Shown here: positions 30,882-45,145 of the stretch, piece after piece
How positions within the stretch are numbered: position 1 is the stretch's first letter
Layout: the number at the start of each line of letters is the position of its first letter
Assembly: GCF_018873765.1 (NCBI RefSeq)
Contig: NC_057924.1
Coordinates: 2,542,001-2,606,000, forward strand
Source: Telopea speciosissima
Taxonomy: Eukaryota > Streptophyta > Magnoliopsida > Proteales > Proteaceae
Reading direction: 5' to 3'
DNA: 64,000 bases
Translations under genes and position numbers: made by a program
Notes under the pieces: model-generated
What the model was told of the DNA's origin: nothing
Seen by the model: the letters and a program-made list of their open reading frames with translations, nothing else
The model's database searches: none

Positions 30882-33800
30882 TCACCAGTTGTGCAGTTCA
30901 GCAGTAATGCTTTTAACCATCGGGTGGTATACTGTGTGCATATGCCTTCTAGCTTTATCTGAACCAGGTTCTCCTAGCCACTCCTCATATAAGCTCTTTA
31001 TCAGAGGATTTTCAAAAGGATTGGCAACGAAAATCTGTGAATTTAACAAATTCCATACAAATAAATTTTGTTAGTGGAACTGACATTCTACATGACTAAC
31101 AATTTATGAGTATGTAAAGATTTTAGAATAGATGTATGCATGTGCACATGCAAGTGTCCACAACCACAGATGCAATGCTTAGTGAATAAGAAAACCATGT
31201 ATGCAAGTGAGTAAGTGCACAGAGCATAATGAGAGGTACAATTATCCTCTCTCTCTCTCTCTCTCTGACCATACAAACTTACGGACAAGTATCGATAACA
31301 AATTCATTTTATAGTGCAAAGGAGAAATCCCTTCTTTTTTAATCAAAAGACAAGGACACGTTAGACACAAACCCTCAACTGATCCCTAGATATTGCATAA
31401 GACTTGACAACCATCCCCCAAATTCAGTGGTTGAAACACTTATTATTGTATGGCCAAGCACATTATATTCCCCCACCCACCCCACCTCCCCAAAAAAACA
31501 AAGAGTAGAGAAGAAAAAGAACAATGAAGTTGTTTTACATGACTTTTAATGTCCAATTGAGTAGAAACTTGAAAAAAGAAAAGGCAAAGCATGATGGAGA
31601 AAAATGATCAAAACTTAGGGCTATTAGAAATGCCGTCTTTCTTGACTTCCTTAATATGATGTAGATGGACTCTTCTACATGTAAGAACACCTGTGTCAGC
31701 AGGTCCCAAGCTCTGTTGTGATGCTTTTTGATTTCCACTTTTATAACTTTTACAAAACCACACTTGCAGGGAAAAAAACTAAAATCAAGCATGTGTTATA
31801 AAAGCTAATTTTCCATTAAAAAAATGAGAACAGCAACCCCCCCCCTCCCCCCCCGACAAAAAACAGAAAAGAAAACTGGGGAAAACAACAAATAAAACCA
31901 GCTTTTCCTCACCTTCAAACAACGAATTCAGTCCATGAGACAACTGAAGAAACTTAAAATGATTTAGATAATGCCTTGAAAACTTGCACAAAATGAAGAT
32001 GATTGAGAAATCAAAATCTCCAAAGAAGACTTACGTCCTCCATATATACTGTCTCTAATGACTGAATTAAATCCTTGGTAGATTGGCCGGCCTCCGGTTT
32101 GATTTGACCTCCACCATTCAAACAACCTGTTAGTCAAAGTAAATGGCAGTTATTCCACTGCCTAACCAACTGCTTCAAGTAGGAGGACAGACTCCAATTC
32201 GGTAAAGATACAAAAAAGAAACAAAAGGAGTACCAGAAGGACATGCCATGACCTCCAAAAAGTGATAATCGCACTTCCCCATTTTAATTTTTCTCACAAT
32301 ATTCTGCAGGTTCCGGAAGCCATAACAAAGTGCAAATTTTAGCACTGTTTTTCCTTCCACCTGGCATTAGATCAAATAATTTCATTAATTAGATAAACTT
32401 AAGCATCACACACTAATACTTGAAACCCAGCTTAACTTGGTGGGTTACTTCATTGTTAGCTAGACAAGTTGATAAACAACAGGTCCATTAGGACCTGCAA
32501 GTGGAAGGAAAATTTTGAATGATTGGATCATTATACAATAGGAATTCTGTCAAGCATTCCAGAACAGCAAAATTGGAATCCATCTGAGGCATGTCCAGTA
32601 TCATGAAATTGGCCTCGGGAAATTAATTATGAGAATTTTGGGTTGTAGCTTAGGAAAAAAATTTCCCCCGTTGGTTAATTCTGGGGCTAGAAAAATGTCG
32701 AATGATGTGCTCACCCCCTAACCGTCCGTGAGTACTTATTATTTGTAGATTTGAGTTCTTCAGGTTTGACAGACAGTTCAACACAATTTCCTTATATAGA
32801 AAAACAAAATTAAACGACTTACTTCTAGATTAAATTCTCGGAAATCTGAATTCCGTATTATTTTGAAGTCAATAGGGCCTTCAATTTCCTTTCCAAAGAG
32901 CACTTTAGAAGCATAGCGAAATATTATTTCTGCATAACCACCAGAGCTTCCATTGACTCCATAAAGACGTCCTTCTTCATCAACATTTGTTAGCCTGGAG
33001 GTATCATTACACAGTATCATCATTTTAGCTAGGATTAAATTGATGACATAAGCAAAGAAAAATAGAAGGGTGAATGAATTCCTTACAGTCTGTCTAGAGG
33101 AGACTCTTCCAAGTCCTTGAAATTCACAGATTTTAACTGCAGCAGTCAGTAAACCGAAGCATTTAATACCCTGCTAACAAAACATACCATGACAGTGGCA
33201 ATATGATAAAGAAGATTAGAATTACCTGTATCAATTCCAAAACCTCTCCAGTTGTCAAGACTGAATCTACCTCTGCAATCCTCAGGTTTGCGTCATATTC
33301 AGGGTCATCTTTTCCTTGAGCCTCCACTGAAAACACAAAATCATCTCTAGAAGCTTCAAGTTTTTTATCATAACATGGCATCACAGTCACATGGTAGACA
33401 TTGTCCGGCCTATCAGATATAAACAGATTTGAGTCATTGAAGGATATGAAGAGAGCAAATAAAAGCAATCCGATGCTAAGTTGTATGTATCAGAGTTCTG
33501 GTCTGGGTCACACATAATATCTGATGACAGAAAATGAAGCACCACAAGTACCACAGGGAGGTGGGGAAGTGTGGAATTCCAAAAGGAAAGACATTAATAC
33601 AGATAAACGGGAAAAAATGGGTAACTGGATTTACTAAGGACCACAGAAACATTTCCAGCCATATCATGTCTACTGGAGATATACTGCACATAATGAACTT
33701 TGATTCCAATTAATGAATTGAGCCAGCCATTCATGCCATAGTTGAAAATTAATTGTTAAAAAGAATAAACTAATATATTTTAAATCAGTTGAATTACCAA

Positions 33801-36800
33801 ATTTAAGTGATACTACATGCAATAAATCTTAAAACTAATGGAGGATCAACATACAGCTAACAAAAAATGACTAAAGAAGAACAGAAATCCAACTTTCTAG
33901 ATGCTAAATAATGTGAAATTGGAACCTTCTTCTTTTCTTTTCTTTTATTAAATAAGCTGTAAATGAAACTACAACTGGCCCAAGGACATAAAATCTTGGA
34001 GTCTGAAATATATTACAGCCAAATTTTCAAACTGAATGTGAAGGGAGTGGATGATCTGTTTCAGCATAAACACCAGATTTTCTTTTAGATTAAAACCCCA
34101 GAGAGAGATTTCACATCCCTATACTTTTCTAATGCAAAAAGGTTTCCTGAAAAGAAACTTCAGTTGATGATTGCTCATGGAAATACCATGTCCTTTACTA
34201 CAGTGACAGTCGCACAATAACCAAAGATCATACCCAAAATCCAAAAATTCTTCTGATTCCAGATGGTTCAACATTTCCACAAGTTGGTATCTATCTCATA
34301 GAGATGGTTGCACTAGGGAACCATCAGAGTAATTTTAACTTAATGAAAATTAATGGTGGAAGAATCTCCCATCTCACGGTATTAACCCAAATATCAGGCA
34401 GTAACGCATTCAGGTTAGCATAAGCTGATCCCTGGAAATTCAAAGAAAGTTTAACAAACTAGTTGGAAGATGAAAAAGCAGCATGTACAGCTTAATTTTT
34501 GCTATTTAAAGATTGTAGAACACACCCAGAAGGGATCACAAGAGCAGAGGTCACCCTCTTCAAAAACTGCTGCCAAAGGGCTTGAACCTCATACTTCATG
34601 TATCAAAAAATTCAGCAACTTCCCAATTACTTCTACATATAAAAAACAATTCCCAATTGCCTCTGCATTTTCCATTAAAAAAGATCTTTGCTATTCAAGT
34701 AAGTAAAATATGATTAAAAAAACCAATATGCATGTGGCCTTTTTTTAAGTTTAAAAAAAAGAGACTGAAGAATCTCTAGTTAGATGTCCCAACAATTAGA
34801 CACTTAAGGAATCCATAGCCCTATCACTGTGTCTTTTATTGGGCTACTTCCTGCAGTTTTACTCCTCTATAAAACTAATATTCTTCTGTCTTGCATAATT
34901 GTCCTTTTTTTTGGCCGTCATCTGATATATTATTACAGAAAATGGGTCTGAAGAAGGAAAGCATACAAATCACCCTCTAGAAATTGTGTTTTTGAATCAC
35001 ATGTCAATTTTTGATACCTCTCTTTTGCTCTTCAAGCTATTCTCTATACCTGTATATTTTGTAGTCAATTTTTTTTTACTTTACTTAGATTAGTACAAAA
35101 GATATAAGAATCCAAGATAAGTTATTTTAAGCTTCAAGATGATGTTGATATCATTATGAAGGACTTTCAAAGTATATCTTCTTTAATCAAGCAAAACTGC
35201 AAAGCTTAGAGAGGATTTTATTTCTCTTTTCTTCTTTTCGAACTTAACCTAAGTATATACAAAGACCTCAATCTATTTCAAACAAAAGAGGGGGAGGGGA
35301 ATTCCCTGAATAGAATAGATAGTTATAGGGAATCTCGTAGCTAAAATGGTAATATTAGAAAACATGTTTCCCCATATCCACAATGGTAAATTGGTAATAT
35401 TAAAAATATGTTTAGGAGAACACAGAATAGTGAGAATACAAAGCCTCCAATCCACTTTCAACTCCAACTGGAAACCATTTCAAATCATAAATCTTTTAAT
35501 ACGAAATTATCATAGGAAATACGAAGCAGTTTAATAGCTTGAAAAAGAACTAACTTGAAGCCCATTGTCTGACAAATGTGATGCTTAATAGCTGCCCCAA
35601 TTGCCTGCTGGGGACTCTTCACAGAGGAAATATAAGGCAGAATATAAGATCCAAGTGTTTTTTCAGCGTAGCAGATCCAACCTGAAAGCCAAAAATTATC
35701 AGTACATTAGCATCTCATGAAAAAAAAATTAGATAGAATAAATTAAATCACTTGGAAACAACTAGCATAAGTTTAACATATTATTATGATATCTAAAACT
35801 GTACAAAATCTTGAAACACATCTTTTGTTCATAGTACTTTCACGGATAGGCAAAGCATAAGGAATATTATTTTGAGATTTCAATCACATAGAACTAAGAA
35901 ATAATTGAAGACTCTAGCTCATATCTCAATTGGTTGACACGCTTGAGCAGAAGACCATGTCACATGCTCAACGCTGGTTAAGTGCACACATGAATGAAGA
36001 GAGTCTTGATAAAACATTAAACTTACTTCCAACTTTGATTTCCATTAACATCAAAGTGAGGTGTTTGCAGAAAGGCATTGCTCAGATGCTCCTATAATTA
36101 ATTAATTAGTTTTACAATCAGCTACAAAAATCTACCAATTTGTATACATCGTATATGACCAATAAGTATTCTTCCCAACAGCGTAGCAACTACCTTGCGG
36201 GGAAAAACATTTCACTCCCATTTTTAACCCCTTCCTCACTCATGTATATCCTTCTAGAGTACTATCACGTTCTCAATGATTTTAAAGTTCTTCCCTCTGA
36301 AAGTAATTCTTGTCAATAGCATATTAACTATTTAAAATTTGCTTGATGGTTCATTTTCGTAGACCATTCATTTCTGAAGTATTTATATTTTAAGTTATGT
36401 ATTGAAACTCAGTTGCACTGACAAACCCAACCCAGATAAAGGAGGATGGTGGATGTATCAAGTTGGTGGCTGCCTACAAAAATTAGTCAAACTTTTTCAG
36501 CTAATCCTGAGAATTCACTGTGATGTCTATAAGTGGAAAGGAATGACAGAAGAGGAGATATGTAGCTAACCCATGCTGTTCGGATAAGATTAAATTTGGT
36601 GAAAGTATTTCGAATGATATTTAAGTGTGCATAACAAAGAAGTTGTAAATGTTGTTCCCATGATATAACATGAGTAACACTTCTCACTATCATTCTTGAC
36701 CATTAGTTGAATGATGCTGATTGGATAAGCTGACGCATAAATTACGAGATTCAATAAATCTGCACTGCAGCAGTGCAGCTCATATCAAACATAGCCTCCA

Positions 36801-39561
36801 CTTTAAGGACATAATAATCTAATAAACTCATTTAAGTTTTATCCCAACTACTTAGTGTCAGCATAGAACTGATCAAAATGGCAGCAGGTAGTAGATACCT
36901 GGACATGCTGAAGAAAGCATTGGGAGAGATAGATTCCGTCCTTCAACATCAGTTGAATGATGTTGTTTGAATCTTGTAACAAATTCATTACAAGCTTCAA
37001 TGAGTGATAAATCTCTACTGAAGCTTACATCAAATATAGCCTTTGCACCCAATGACTTGAAGAAGGTTGTGAGTTTCCTGAAAACCTGAATATTGGAAAA
37101 CAACAGATTATTTGCAGATATTTTCCCCTGAAGAAATATGCAAAATTCAAGGTAAAAGGTCATGTATTCTTTTCCATGAAAACAAAGAAACCAATATGAT
37201 GTAGCTGTCACACTCTATCTTACCTGAAGCGGAGAAAGACCAAAGTGAACAGCTAAAGAAGCCCTTGATTGTGAAGAAAGAGAGACAATAACAGCCTTCC
37301 CAGATTCTAGATTAGAAAGGAACTCCTCCAAACTTTGCTTCTCAAGCATAACTGTCTCCGCAGATGTTATGCAGCCACTGTGTTACAGAAAAAAATTAGT
37401 TATCAGTCTTGAATTACAGGAATATGGTTACAAGCTGTTTTGAGAAGGGATGGAAAAACAAAATGCACATGAACCTATCAGTTAAGAAAATATTCCTACG
37501 CATTGTAACGAAACATGCCACACATTGGATCATTAAACATCATCTGCTGCAGAACAATTTACCGAACACTTCGAACCCGTTCCCATGTTTATGCATTTTT
37601 GTAAGACCCTACTTAATTAATCTTCAAAGATATTAGCAATTTCTCTGAAAGTAATTAATTAAGAAAGTAAAATGAATGGAGAAGAGATCAGAAAGACAGT
37701 AAACATTCTGTTCTGCAGGTTCTATTACACTGTCCTCCAGAGTCCAGAGTCCAGACTCCCTCCCCTCCCCCAAAAAAAAGAGAGTCAATCTCACTAAGAG
37801 CTGTACCACTCAATAGTTTTAACAATGACTGCCAAAGGGAATGTAATGTTAACAAAAAAATCTTTAAACCTTGCTTACACCAACTTTCATTTTTTTTTTT
37901 AAGTTAATGAATGTATGTCCTTCTGTCGTGCGTTACCAACAGCTGGACAACCCTATCCCTACAAGGGTAGAAGGCTTCATGGGTTTGCTCCTAGACAAGT
38001 TACTCACGTGGCATAACCTTTAATTAGTCCAGCAAGCCAAACCAGTTGCCCTCTTTATGAATCTAATATGGAAATTACTCTTCATTGGTTTTTCTGTTAT
38101 AAGCCCACAGTAGATATATGACTATACTCTATCAGGCTATTTGGAGTGCAGTAGGAAGTATCGATCCATCAGCCAAGGGGAGTTTGCAGTGAGAGCAATA
38201 ATCTTGTGGACAATGGTTCCTTTTGCAATTTTCTGGAGTATTTCAAATGAAAGAAAGAACCTAAGGGAGAAAGAAGATAGATTCGAGAAGGATGTACAGG
38301 TTAGTGGAGTTCCTAATAAGAGATGGGAGCCACGTCTGGAAAGGAATCCACAGCATCTTCTGCTGGTTGGGAAGATGGTTTCCCAGCACTAATATCATCA
38401 TAATGCTTTTGATTGACCTTTATCCTGTACTTCAATATTCCCATATTGCATGTATCACTGATACATCTTGTTATTATCTCTAACATGATTATGATCCCCA
38501 TAAAATAGATTAAAGTTTGCTGACCAGATAAAAAACTATAAACAAAAGCAAAACTTTTTCCCGGCTCTATATTTTCAAAAACTTGTGATTGACAAAACTA
38601 GCTACGTCAGTATAAGTTTTAATTCTTAGGATACATGAGTAGTTCAATATCATGCACTAAGAACAACAAATTTGTATATTGTGTCTGATTCCAATCTTCA
38701 CAATTATGCTACAGAAGGCAACAGTCATATGCGCTGAAAGGGAGGAAAAAGAAATACATATGAAATCATTTACCTGCATGCTAAGCAATCCTTCAATGAA
38801 ATTTTAACTGGTTCTACTGATGATTTGATTGGGAGAGTAGCCTTTTCTTGGTTCTGTAAAACAAGATTAGAGCCAAACAATCAAAGACACTTAAGAATGA
38901 TTACAGAGGTAATTGATGGTTTTGCAGGAGTTCTCTCCTTCCGAATCGTTTCAGCATTGAACCAAAAACTTTGAATAAACAGAAAATATGTGAATGCCGC
39001 TATTGTATTTAAATAAAAGCATATCCTTGTGAGTATGTATCAGCCATGGAACCTTCCCACATAGCAAATTGATAGTGTTCATGATAATTTTACATACGGA
39101 ATAGGAAAAAATAGAAGATGAAAAGACAACAAATACACAAATTGGGAAAGAAGTTGCATACATAGTAAACCTCCGAAGACAACCCCCTGTTAACGAAGCA
39201 ATACCTAAAATTTCTAGCGAATAATAATAACAGATAGCAGAACCTCAAAATTTTCCTGAACTGTGTACATAAATACAACGTCAGTCCTCAGGATTAACCC
39301 AATTTAAAACCTCCAAATTTTTTATTAGAAAAAACAGAAACAACAACAATGAATAACTCAGAGTGCTGTCAGTCTAATTCCTCCCTGAAAATTTCCAGAA
39401 CATGAAAATGATAACCTAATTAGAACCGCTACCTCTGTTTTATCCTGCTTCGTCGTCGTGGTTGCCTTAAGACCCTTTAGAGAAACAATGCAAGCTTGTG
39501 ATGGTGCGATGTAGTCATTGAGATCGCCAATCCTTAGAGTGGGCGAGAATTTCTCCGACAT
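30882..39561 (-). CDS. NAR1: NAR1 (GOLLUM), cytosolic Fe-S assembly factor
   Basis: Iron-only-hydrogenase-like protein of the cytosolic iron-sulfur assembly pathway, which links the early scaffold to the late targeting complex. Eleven coding exons fit in frame: 39433-39561, 38774-38853, 37224-37377, 36899-37085, 35555-35681, 33226-33409, 33087-33136, 32823-32994, 32234-32360, 32035-32126, 30882-31034. They give 484 residues (Arabidopsis form about 474). Cys24, Cys66, Cys69 and Cys72 (DCLACSGC) would hold the N-terminal 4Fe-4S cluster. Cys182 (SSACPGW), Cys238 (VMPCYDKK), Cys401 and Cys405 (MACPSGCLNGGG) match the H-cluster-type ligands. The chain ends HNW; a terminal aromatic is usual for NAR1 proteins. 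Start [20 protein letters not shown] matches the plant family. No sign of hydrogenase activity is implied. Confidence 0.95.
31244..31266. repeat. CT microsatellite in a NAR1 intron
   Basis: (CT)n run of about 11 units within the last intron of NAR1. Confidence 0.85.
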
Positions 39562-40164
39562 TCTCTCTTTCCAAATAAATGGGAAAAAAATCTAAAAAAA
39601 TATTCTAGAGATAGAAACGAAGAAAAACGATAAATCAAAAACTTAGAATCACCAAATGAAACTCGAATGTTCCGTAAACGAGAACTACAATAGGTAGGAC
39701 AGTTGATTGGAGAATTAGGGTTTCAAACGCTCAAGAACAGAAGAAGAGAAAGAATGGAAGATTTAGATACTAGCATTCTGTTATACAGTAGTATTTCCTG
39801 AATTCCGACCAGTGGAAGGACCGAAGGAGAGAGAGAGAGAAAGAGAGGTTTTCGTTTTATTAAATGGGAATCGATGTAAGCGAAAACTTCGGAGACTCCA
39901 CGAGATGGACGGCTGGCTGGAAGGCTACTGATGGGGTTTCTTCCGGGATTCTAGGAAGGTGAAATTTTCCTCGTTTTTACTTGCACCGTCAGCACCGCAG
40001 GCACGTGTCGACCACACGACTCAAATGAAAAACTGAGTTAGTACGGTGCATCCACAGCCACAAATAAACGCCGTCAGGATACAACACACGTGTCAATGGA
40101 ATTAATGGAAAAAATATTGGGGCAATACCATCACCGCCGGGAGGATGAAATTTGATGACATTTT

Positions 40165-40750
40165 CCGACTCTAGGTGAGGGTGTAAATCGGTGTGGTTCT
40201 AAATTGATTCGGACCTTCAGATCCTAAGGAGTTATTATAAACCGGCCCGTCTATCTAATCGGTTCCAAACCTGAGAATTAGAACTGTTTATTAATGGATG
40301 AGATGGTTTTAATTCATTCGAAAAGGAAATTGCGATTACTAAGCACATTAATAAATCTAAACTATTAACACCATATATATGATTAGGGAAAAAAAACGTT
40401 GTCTAGTCACATGGTCTTTGAGCCTTGACATAGGAGTACGTGAAATTACTATTGTGTCTTCCGTGAAATTAAATACCCCATATATGTTGATACCTCTATG
40501 TATGTTCTCATTGGTCCCCACGCTCGTGGAGGCGTTACATGGCCAAACAACGATTTCTTGCCCATATGATTATGCAAATTTTATATGGGTCCCAATGGTT
40601 ACAGTTCCAGCCGATTCTAAACTGGTCTTTTGATTGTGGAATCATTGGGAGATTCGTCTTAGAACTGACCAGTCCTATTCAAAATCGAACTGGTGGTTCA
40701 TTTTCGATCTAGTTCTTGATTTTGGTCTTAAATTAATACCCTTGATTTCA
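40165..40750. mobile_element. Probable hAT-like element with nested repeat copy
   Basis: Left end GAGGGTGTAAATCGG and right end TTAAATTAATACCCTTG are imperfect inverted repeats. Sequence in between (GGTTCTAAATTGATTC, AACTGGTGGTTC) is typical of this MITE group. From about 40380 to 40600 it is interrupted by a copy of the repeat also found at 29930-30095. Only approximate edges. Confidence 0.45.
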
Positions 40751-41117
40751 ACTCAATCCCAAATTCCTTCCTAGTAGGGAGAAAGTTTTTCTTTTACCAA
40801 AGAAGGTGAAAAAGAACATCAATGGTCATAATTTCTCTTTTTGTACAAAAAATTACTTTAAAATAAGTAAAGAGAAACTCGACGAGACCAGATCATGTCC
40901 ATGTACAAGTATCGTCCAAAGCCCTCAAGCCAGTCATATGGAAAGGACATGATCCACACTCAAACTCTACCGCACAGATACTATTCAAATATTAGTCTCT
41001 ACTCTCTCGTGCTATTTCCTCTTCCTTTTAATGGAATAGTACGTGGAACTGTGGAACATAAGTTCAATGTATGCCTCCATGTAATGCAGAAAATAAGCAA
41101 ATGAAACATCTTTATGT

Positions 41118-41640
41118 TATTATAACTTTACAATAACAATAAAATTTAGTCTTATCCCAATTAAATGGGGTCAGCTATATGAATTCTTACTCAGCTCTAT
41201 TTAAAGTCATACATGATACAAGGCCGGCCTCACCACATCTCTTGGAGTCATCTTAGATTTGCCCTTGGCTCTTTTATCTCTTTTAATATGAATTAAATCA
41301 TTCATTAATATTGGAGCATCTAAAAGCCTCCATTGTATATGATCATACCACCTCAAACAGTTTTCTCCCAACTTATCATTTATCGAAGCTTTTCTCAAAT
41401 TAGTTCTAATTTGATTATTCCTTACTTTATCCTTCTTAGTTTTACTACACATCCATCTTAACATCATAATCTCAGTTACACTGAATTTATCTGTATGATG
41501 TTTCTTAACTATTAAACATTTTGGGTCACATATCATAGTCAGCTGTATAACTGTCCTATAAAATTTTCCTTTTAAGTTTTGAAGGATACTTCGATTATAA
41601 CACTCTACGCGCACATGTCCACTTCATCTATTCTACTTTA
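41118..41640 (-). mobile_element. RTE-type LINE, 5'-truncated 3' end
   Basis: The minus strand encodes a decayed reverse-transcriptase C-terminus at 41207-41614: KHHTDKFSVTEIMMLRWMCS, KTKKDKVRN, RTNLRKASINDKLGENCLRW, YDHIQ. These match the final part of plant RTE LINEs. The 3' tail GACCCCATTTAATTGGGATAA and a TTATTGTTATTG run follow. The 5' part is absent, so the copy is truncated as is usual for LINEs; no catalytic FADD motif is present. Confidence 0.8.
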
Positions 41641-42643
41641 AATTAACAATAATGAACACCAGTTACCGCAAATTTCTTTCCAACCCTTTTGTTTTCAATG
41701 TTTTGATTGATGTATATTGGAGCTGTGTGACATCTGTAGTGCTCTTACCATGTTTTGAAGTTTTCTGAAGAGGAACCTAATCTCTTTCACCAGTATTGTT
41801 TAGATATATGTAGATGGAACATGGAAGAAGGGATTTAATAGGATTTTTTTTCACCTTGAGGGGTATTTACTTGTTTAAGCTGATTTGTCTTCCCACTTCC
41901 CTGCATAGGTAAAGGAGATAAGCTCATGCAATTCTTAGAGGCCTAAGATCTGAGCTTTCTATGGGTAGCCTATTAGCAGAAATATAGTGCAGATGCAATA
42001 ATCTAGTAGCTAGACTAATGCATTTTGATGAAGCACTAAAAAGGATATAATTAGATGGAACACTTTGCCTTCAGCAATCAAATATTATGGCTGAAACAAA
42101 TCAGTTCTCCAAAAGTGTTCTTTTGAGATGCATGCTTCAAATTTAAGCCCAATTATCTACACAGTAAGCATAGTTTTAACCATGGTTCAATCAAAATTTT
42201 GCCAAAATATTTTGGTTTAGACAGAAATCGAGACAGAGGGGACAAATGGGGTAGAATCACACCCGTAGCAAGATTTGAGATCTGCTCTGATACCATGTCA
42301 AATTCCAACCCAGAAAACTAGTCTTAGGGACTCACAAGTATATGATCCCACTTCCAGCCAATGTTATCCAACAAGTCTTACTTAAGCTGTGATACATAAG
42401 TATTAAGAGAAGATTATATGACCATCTTTGATACACTGATTGATGTGGGAGAGGATCAAAATATATGTTATTATACAATCAGGAAGACTTTGATGCACAT
42501 ATAAGAAGCGCACCAGAAGTTGCGGTGTATACAAGTGGTGTGATCTGTCGGAGCCGAGACAACCAGCGACAGTGAAGGCAAGACGCAGAGGCAAAGGGCT
42601 ACATCCCTACAAAACTACCAACTTCCACTATAAGTGTTATTCT

Positions 42644-45145
42644 TTACTTTCTACTAGAAGAACTTCCAAACAAGCGAAAGAGGTTGAAGGCTGAAATACA
42701 GGAGAGAGTGACCATACTAAGGCAGACCACAGCTGCACTCACAATCCCCTCCCCTACTTGGTTACAGAACTTCTGGTAGATATTGCATGTCTTCATCCAT
42801 TGCAGCTCTGGCTGCCCAAACTCCCCTATCACCGCTGATTGTGCCACCGCTGCTATGGCAGCCACTGTCACATAAGCCATCACCTGTGTCACACAGGTCA
42901 CAGCCCTTGCTCACAATTATGATAATTCAAGACAGATACATAACAAATAAATTTAAGTATCAGCATTCTAACCCCTATCATATGTTCTGACTTTCAGAAT
43001 GGTTTCTTTCAAAGATTCTATAGTTCGGGATTTGGGAGGTCTCTACTCTCCTCCAAGGTTTCAAAAATCTGGATTGGATCAATTGGATCAGCCGAGACCA
43101 AGGTTTTATAACAAAGAATCGGGATCCGGATGGGTCCCCAATCATAATCAGCCTAGATCAGCCCTGGAATCGGTGTTTTAATAACCTAACCCTAGTTTCT
43201 GTACAAGGATTTGACGAGGCCGATCTCGATTCTTGAAACCATGGTCCGAGGCCGATCCTGATTCTAGCCGATCCGGCTCGGCCAATCCTCTTTCAAAAAC
43301 TAAGGTTAGGGCACATATGGGCCAATTTTTACCAGTTCCTCACCTATCTTGACTGGGACCGATCCAGATCCTGATTCCAGGTTTTTAAACCCTGCTCTCC
43401 TCTGTTCCTTCCTATCTTCCTTAAGGTAACACTAAATTTGTTCAAGAAAGTGCTTCACCTGATCGCCAGAGAAAATAATCCAAGCTAATGTTCTGTTGAA
43501 GAGAATATTTCCCCTAATCATACTCACAGCACAACGCAACCCTTGGATGAAGGAATATGCAGCTGCCATCGCATTAGCTATCACCAAAAACCTGCATGAG
43601 TGTATATGCGTCAGTCCATGTCCATGGTTCAAAAACATACACCAAAAATCAAATCTTTCTTAATAATGGATGAGCAGAGACAAGACTTGGTGCATGTTTG
43701 AATCCAATTCTGAGTTCTGGGTCAAAATTAGAATTCACTGGTTGGGGTGTACTTGTTTGGCTCCAATTCGAGGAGTCAATTTTCAGAATCATGCCATCTA
43801 ATTCTCATTCTCTCACTTCTTCTTCTTCCTCTCTCTCCCTCTCTCAATCATACCAACCATTTCGATTTCAGGGTTTAAAAAAAGCAACAACCTAGTTGGT
43901 ATGGGTTGATCCTTGCAAGGTATGGGTCTCTCTCCCTGCATTGTTTTGTATTATCCTGTGAATGGTCTGAGCTCATTGATTGTTTCCATTATTCTGTGAT
44001 GGTGTGGGCTTCTCTTTCTTTACTCTGTTCAACTTGACTCTTCCACACATCCCTCCCCAAGACAGGCCATTTTATTAAGATGTGCCTTCTATGAGTATTT
44101 GCCATGTTAGTCCATGTTATTTACAGGAACCATACATGCTGATGTGCTGAGAGCGAACTTCAGCACAACGGTAAGGTTGCTCCATTGCGACCTAGTGGTC
44201 CAAAGCAGGGGTAAAGTGGCGGGAGGCTTGTGCACTGGGTATTTCTTTTTTCACATGCTGATGTGCTATTTATGTTCTTCCAAAGACAAATTTGGATATT
44301 AATCATGTAAATCTCATATGCATGTCAGCATGTCCCATTTCTGGTGAATCTGTAAGCAGATATTAATTGGGAAGGCTTAATATTATAAGAATTACTTATA
44401 TTTGCAGATTTATGTCATCCGACCAAAACTGCAATTCTGAGAATTAGCCAAAATTAGGAGACACGAAACAGCCATTACTGAATTAGGGAAGGGAAGAGAT
44501 AAAATCGCCATTACTGAACTAAGGAAGGGAAGAAACAAAATAAAGCATTATTGAACTATGGAAGGTTCTGTCAGCAAAGGCTTGAATTGAATGTTTTAAT
44601 TCAAACATAAGAAAGTAAAACAACTCAAGTTCCTTGTTAAAGTTACATCTGGTTATCCAGAAGGTTTTAGTTACGATGAAAAACACGGGAATCAGTGAGT
44701 ATGCTATTGGAAAAATGATTCTGAGGTGACCTAGAATTGGGGAAAACTCCACATTTCTTGACACCTAAAGATAGCTTAAGGAGAGAAGATATCAAACAAA
44801 ACCCAGGGGTGAAGAGCAAGTAGCAGATTAAAAACTCCAATAGAAAGCAAGAAAACCTTTCACTTTCGATCAATCGAGAGAGAGAGAGAGATGGACTTAC
44901 ACAAGAGCTTTCATGTCGGTGTATTTGGCCTTCTTTTGGATTGAGAAGATCACCCTGACCTGTGAATCTGACGCCAGAAGAGCGGCAGCGAGAACTCCTA
45001 GTCCACAAATGACACACCTCAGGACCAACTCTGCAACCCTCAATCTCCGATCAATCACCTTCAAATTGCTCCCATGATAGACTATCACATTTCCTGGGCT
45101 TACTCCAACACTCATACCCATAGTCCTACGTCCACTGCTACTCAT
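42644..45145 (-). CDS. CASPL2B1: CASP-like protein, CASPL2B type
   Basis: Four-span plasma-membrane protein of the Casparian-strip membrane-domain-protein-like family (MARVEL relatives). Members form membrane scaffolds; the role of CASPL2 proteins is little known. Three exons: 44901-45145, 43459-43591, 42644-42883, giving 205 residues (Arabidopsis relative about 201). Landmarks: SVGVSPGNV, VIDRRLRVAELVLRC, CGLGVLAA (TM1 about 40-62), KYTDMKALVFLV into TM2, AWIIFSGDQVMAYVTVAA (TM3), WMKTCNIYQKFCNQVGEG, then TM4 and CISAFNLFRLFG. The arginine in TM1 and the aspartate before TM3 are the family's conserved charged residues. The ATG at 45145 is the first in the frame. Intron 1 (1.3 kb) contains a SINE fragment. 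Confidence 0.92.
43060..43400. repeat. Dispersed GATCCGG-rich repeat in CASPL intron 2
   Basis: Repeats of GATCGG/GATCCGG and TTGAAACCATGGTCCGAGG, related to CATGG-family MITE sequence and to copies at 53200-53430 and 55690-55870. No complete ends. Confidence 0.45.
44152..44255 (+). mobile_element. Au-type SINE fragment in CASPL intron 1
   Basis: CAGCACAACGGTAAGGTTGC, CCATTGCGACCTAGTGGTC, then GCAGGGGTAAAG and GGGAGGCTTGTGCACTGGGT: head and tail of an Au SINE with the middle deleted. It ends in a T-rich run. Confidence 0.75.

Noticed and set aside
35920-36010. tRNA-like stretch in a NAR1 intron
   Set aside because: Only a weak A-box-like part (CTCAATTGGTTGACACGC); no B box at the right distance and no acceptor stem.
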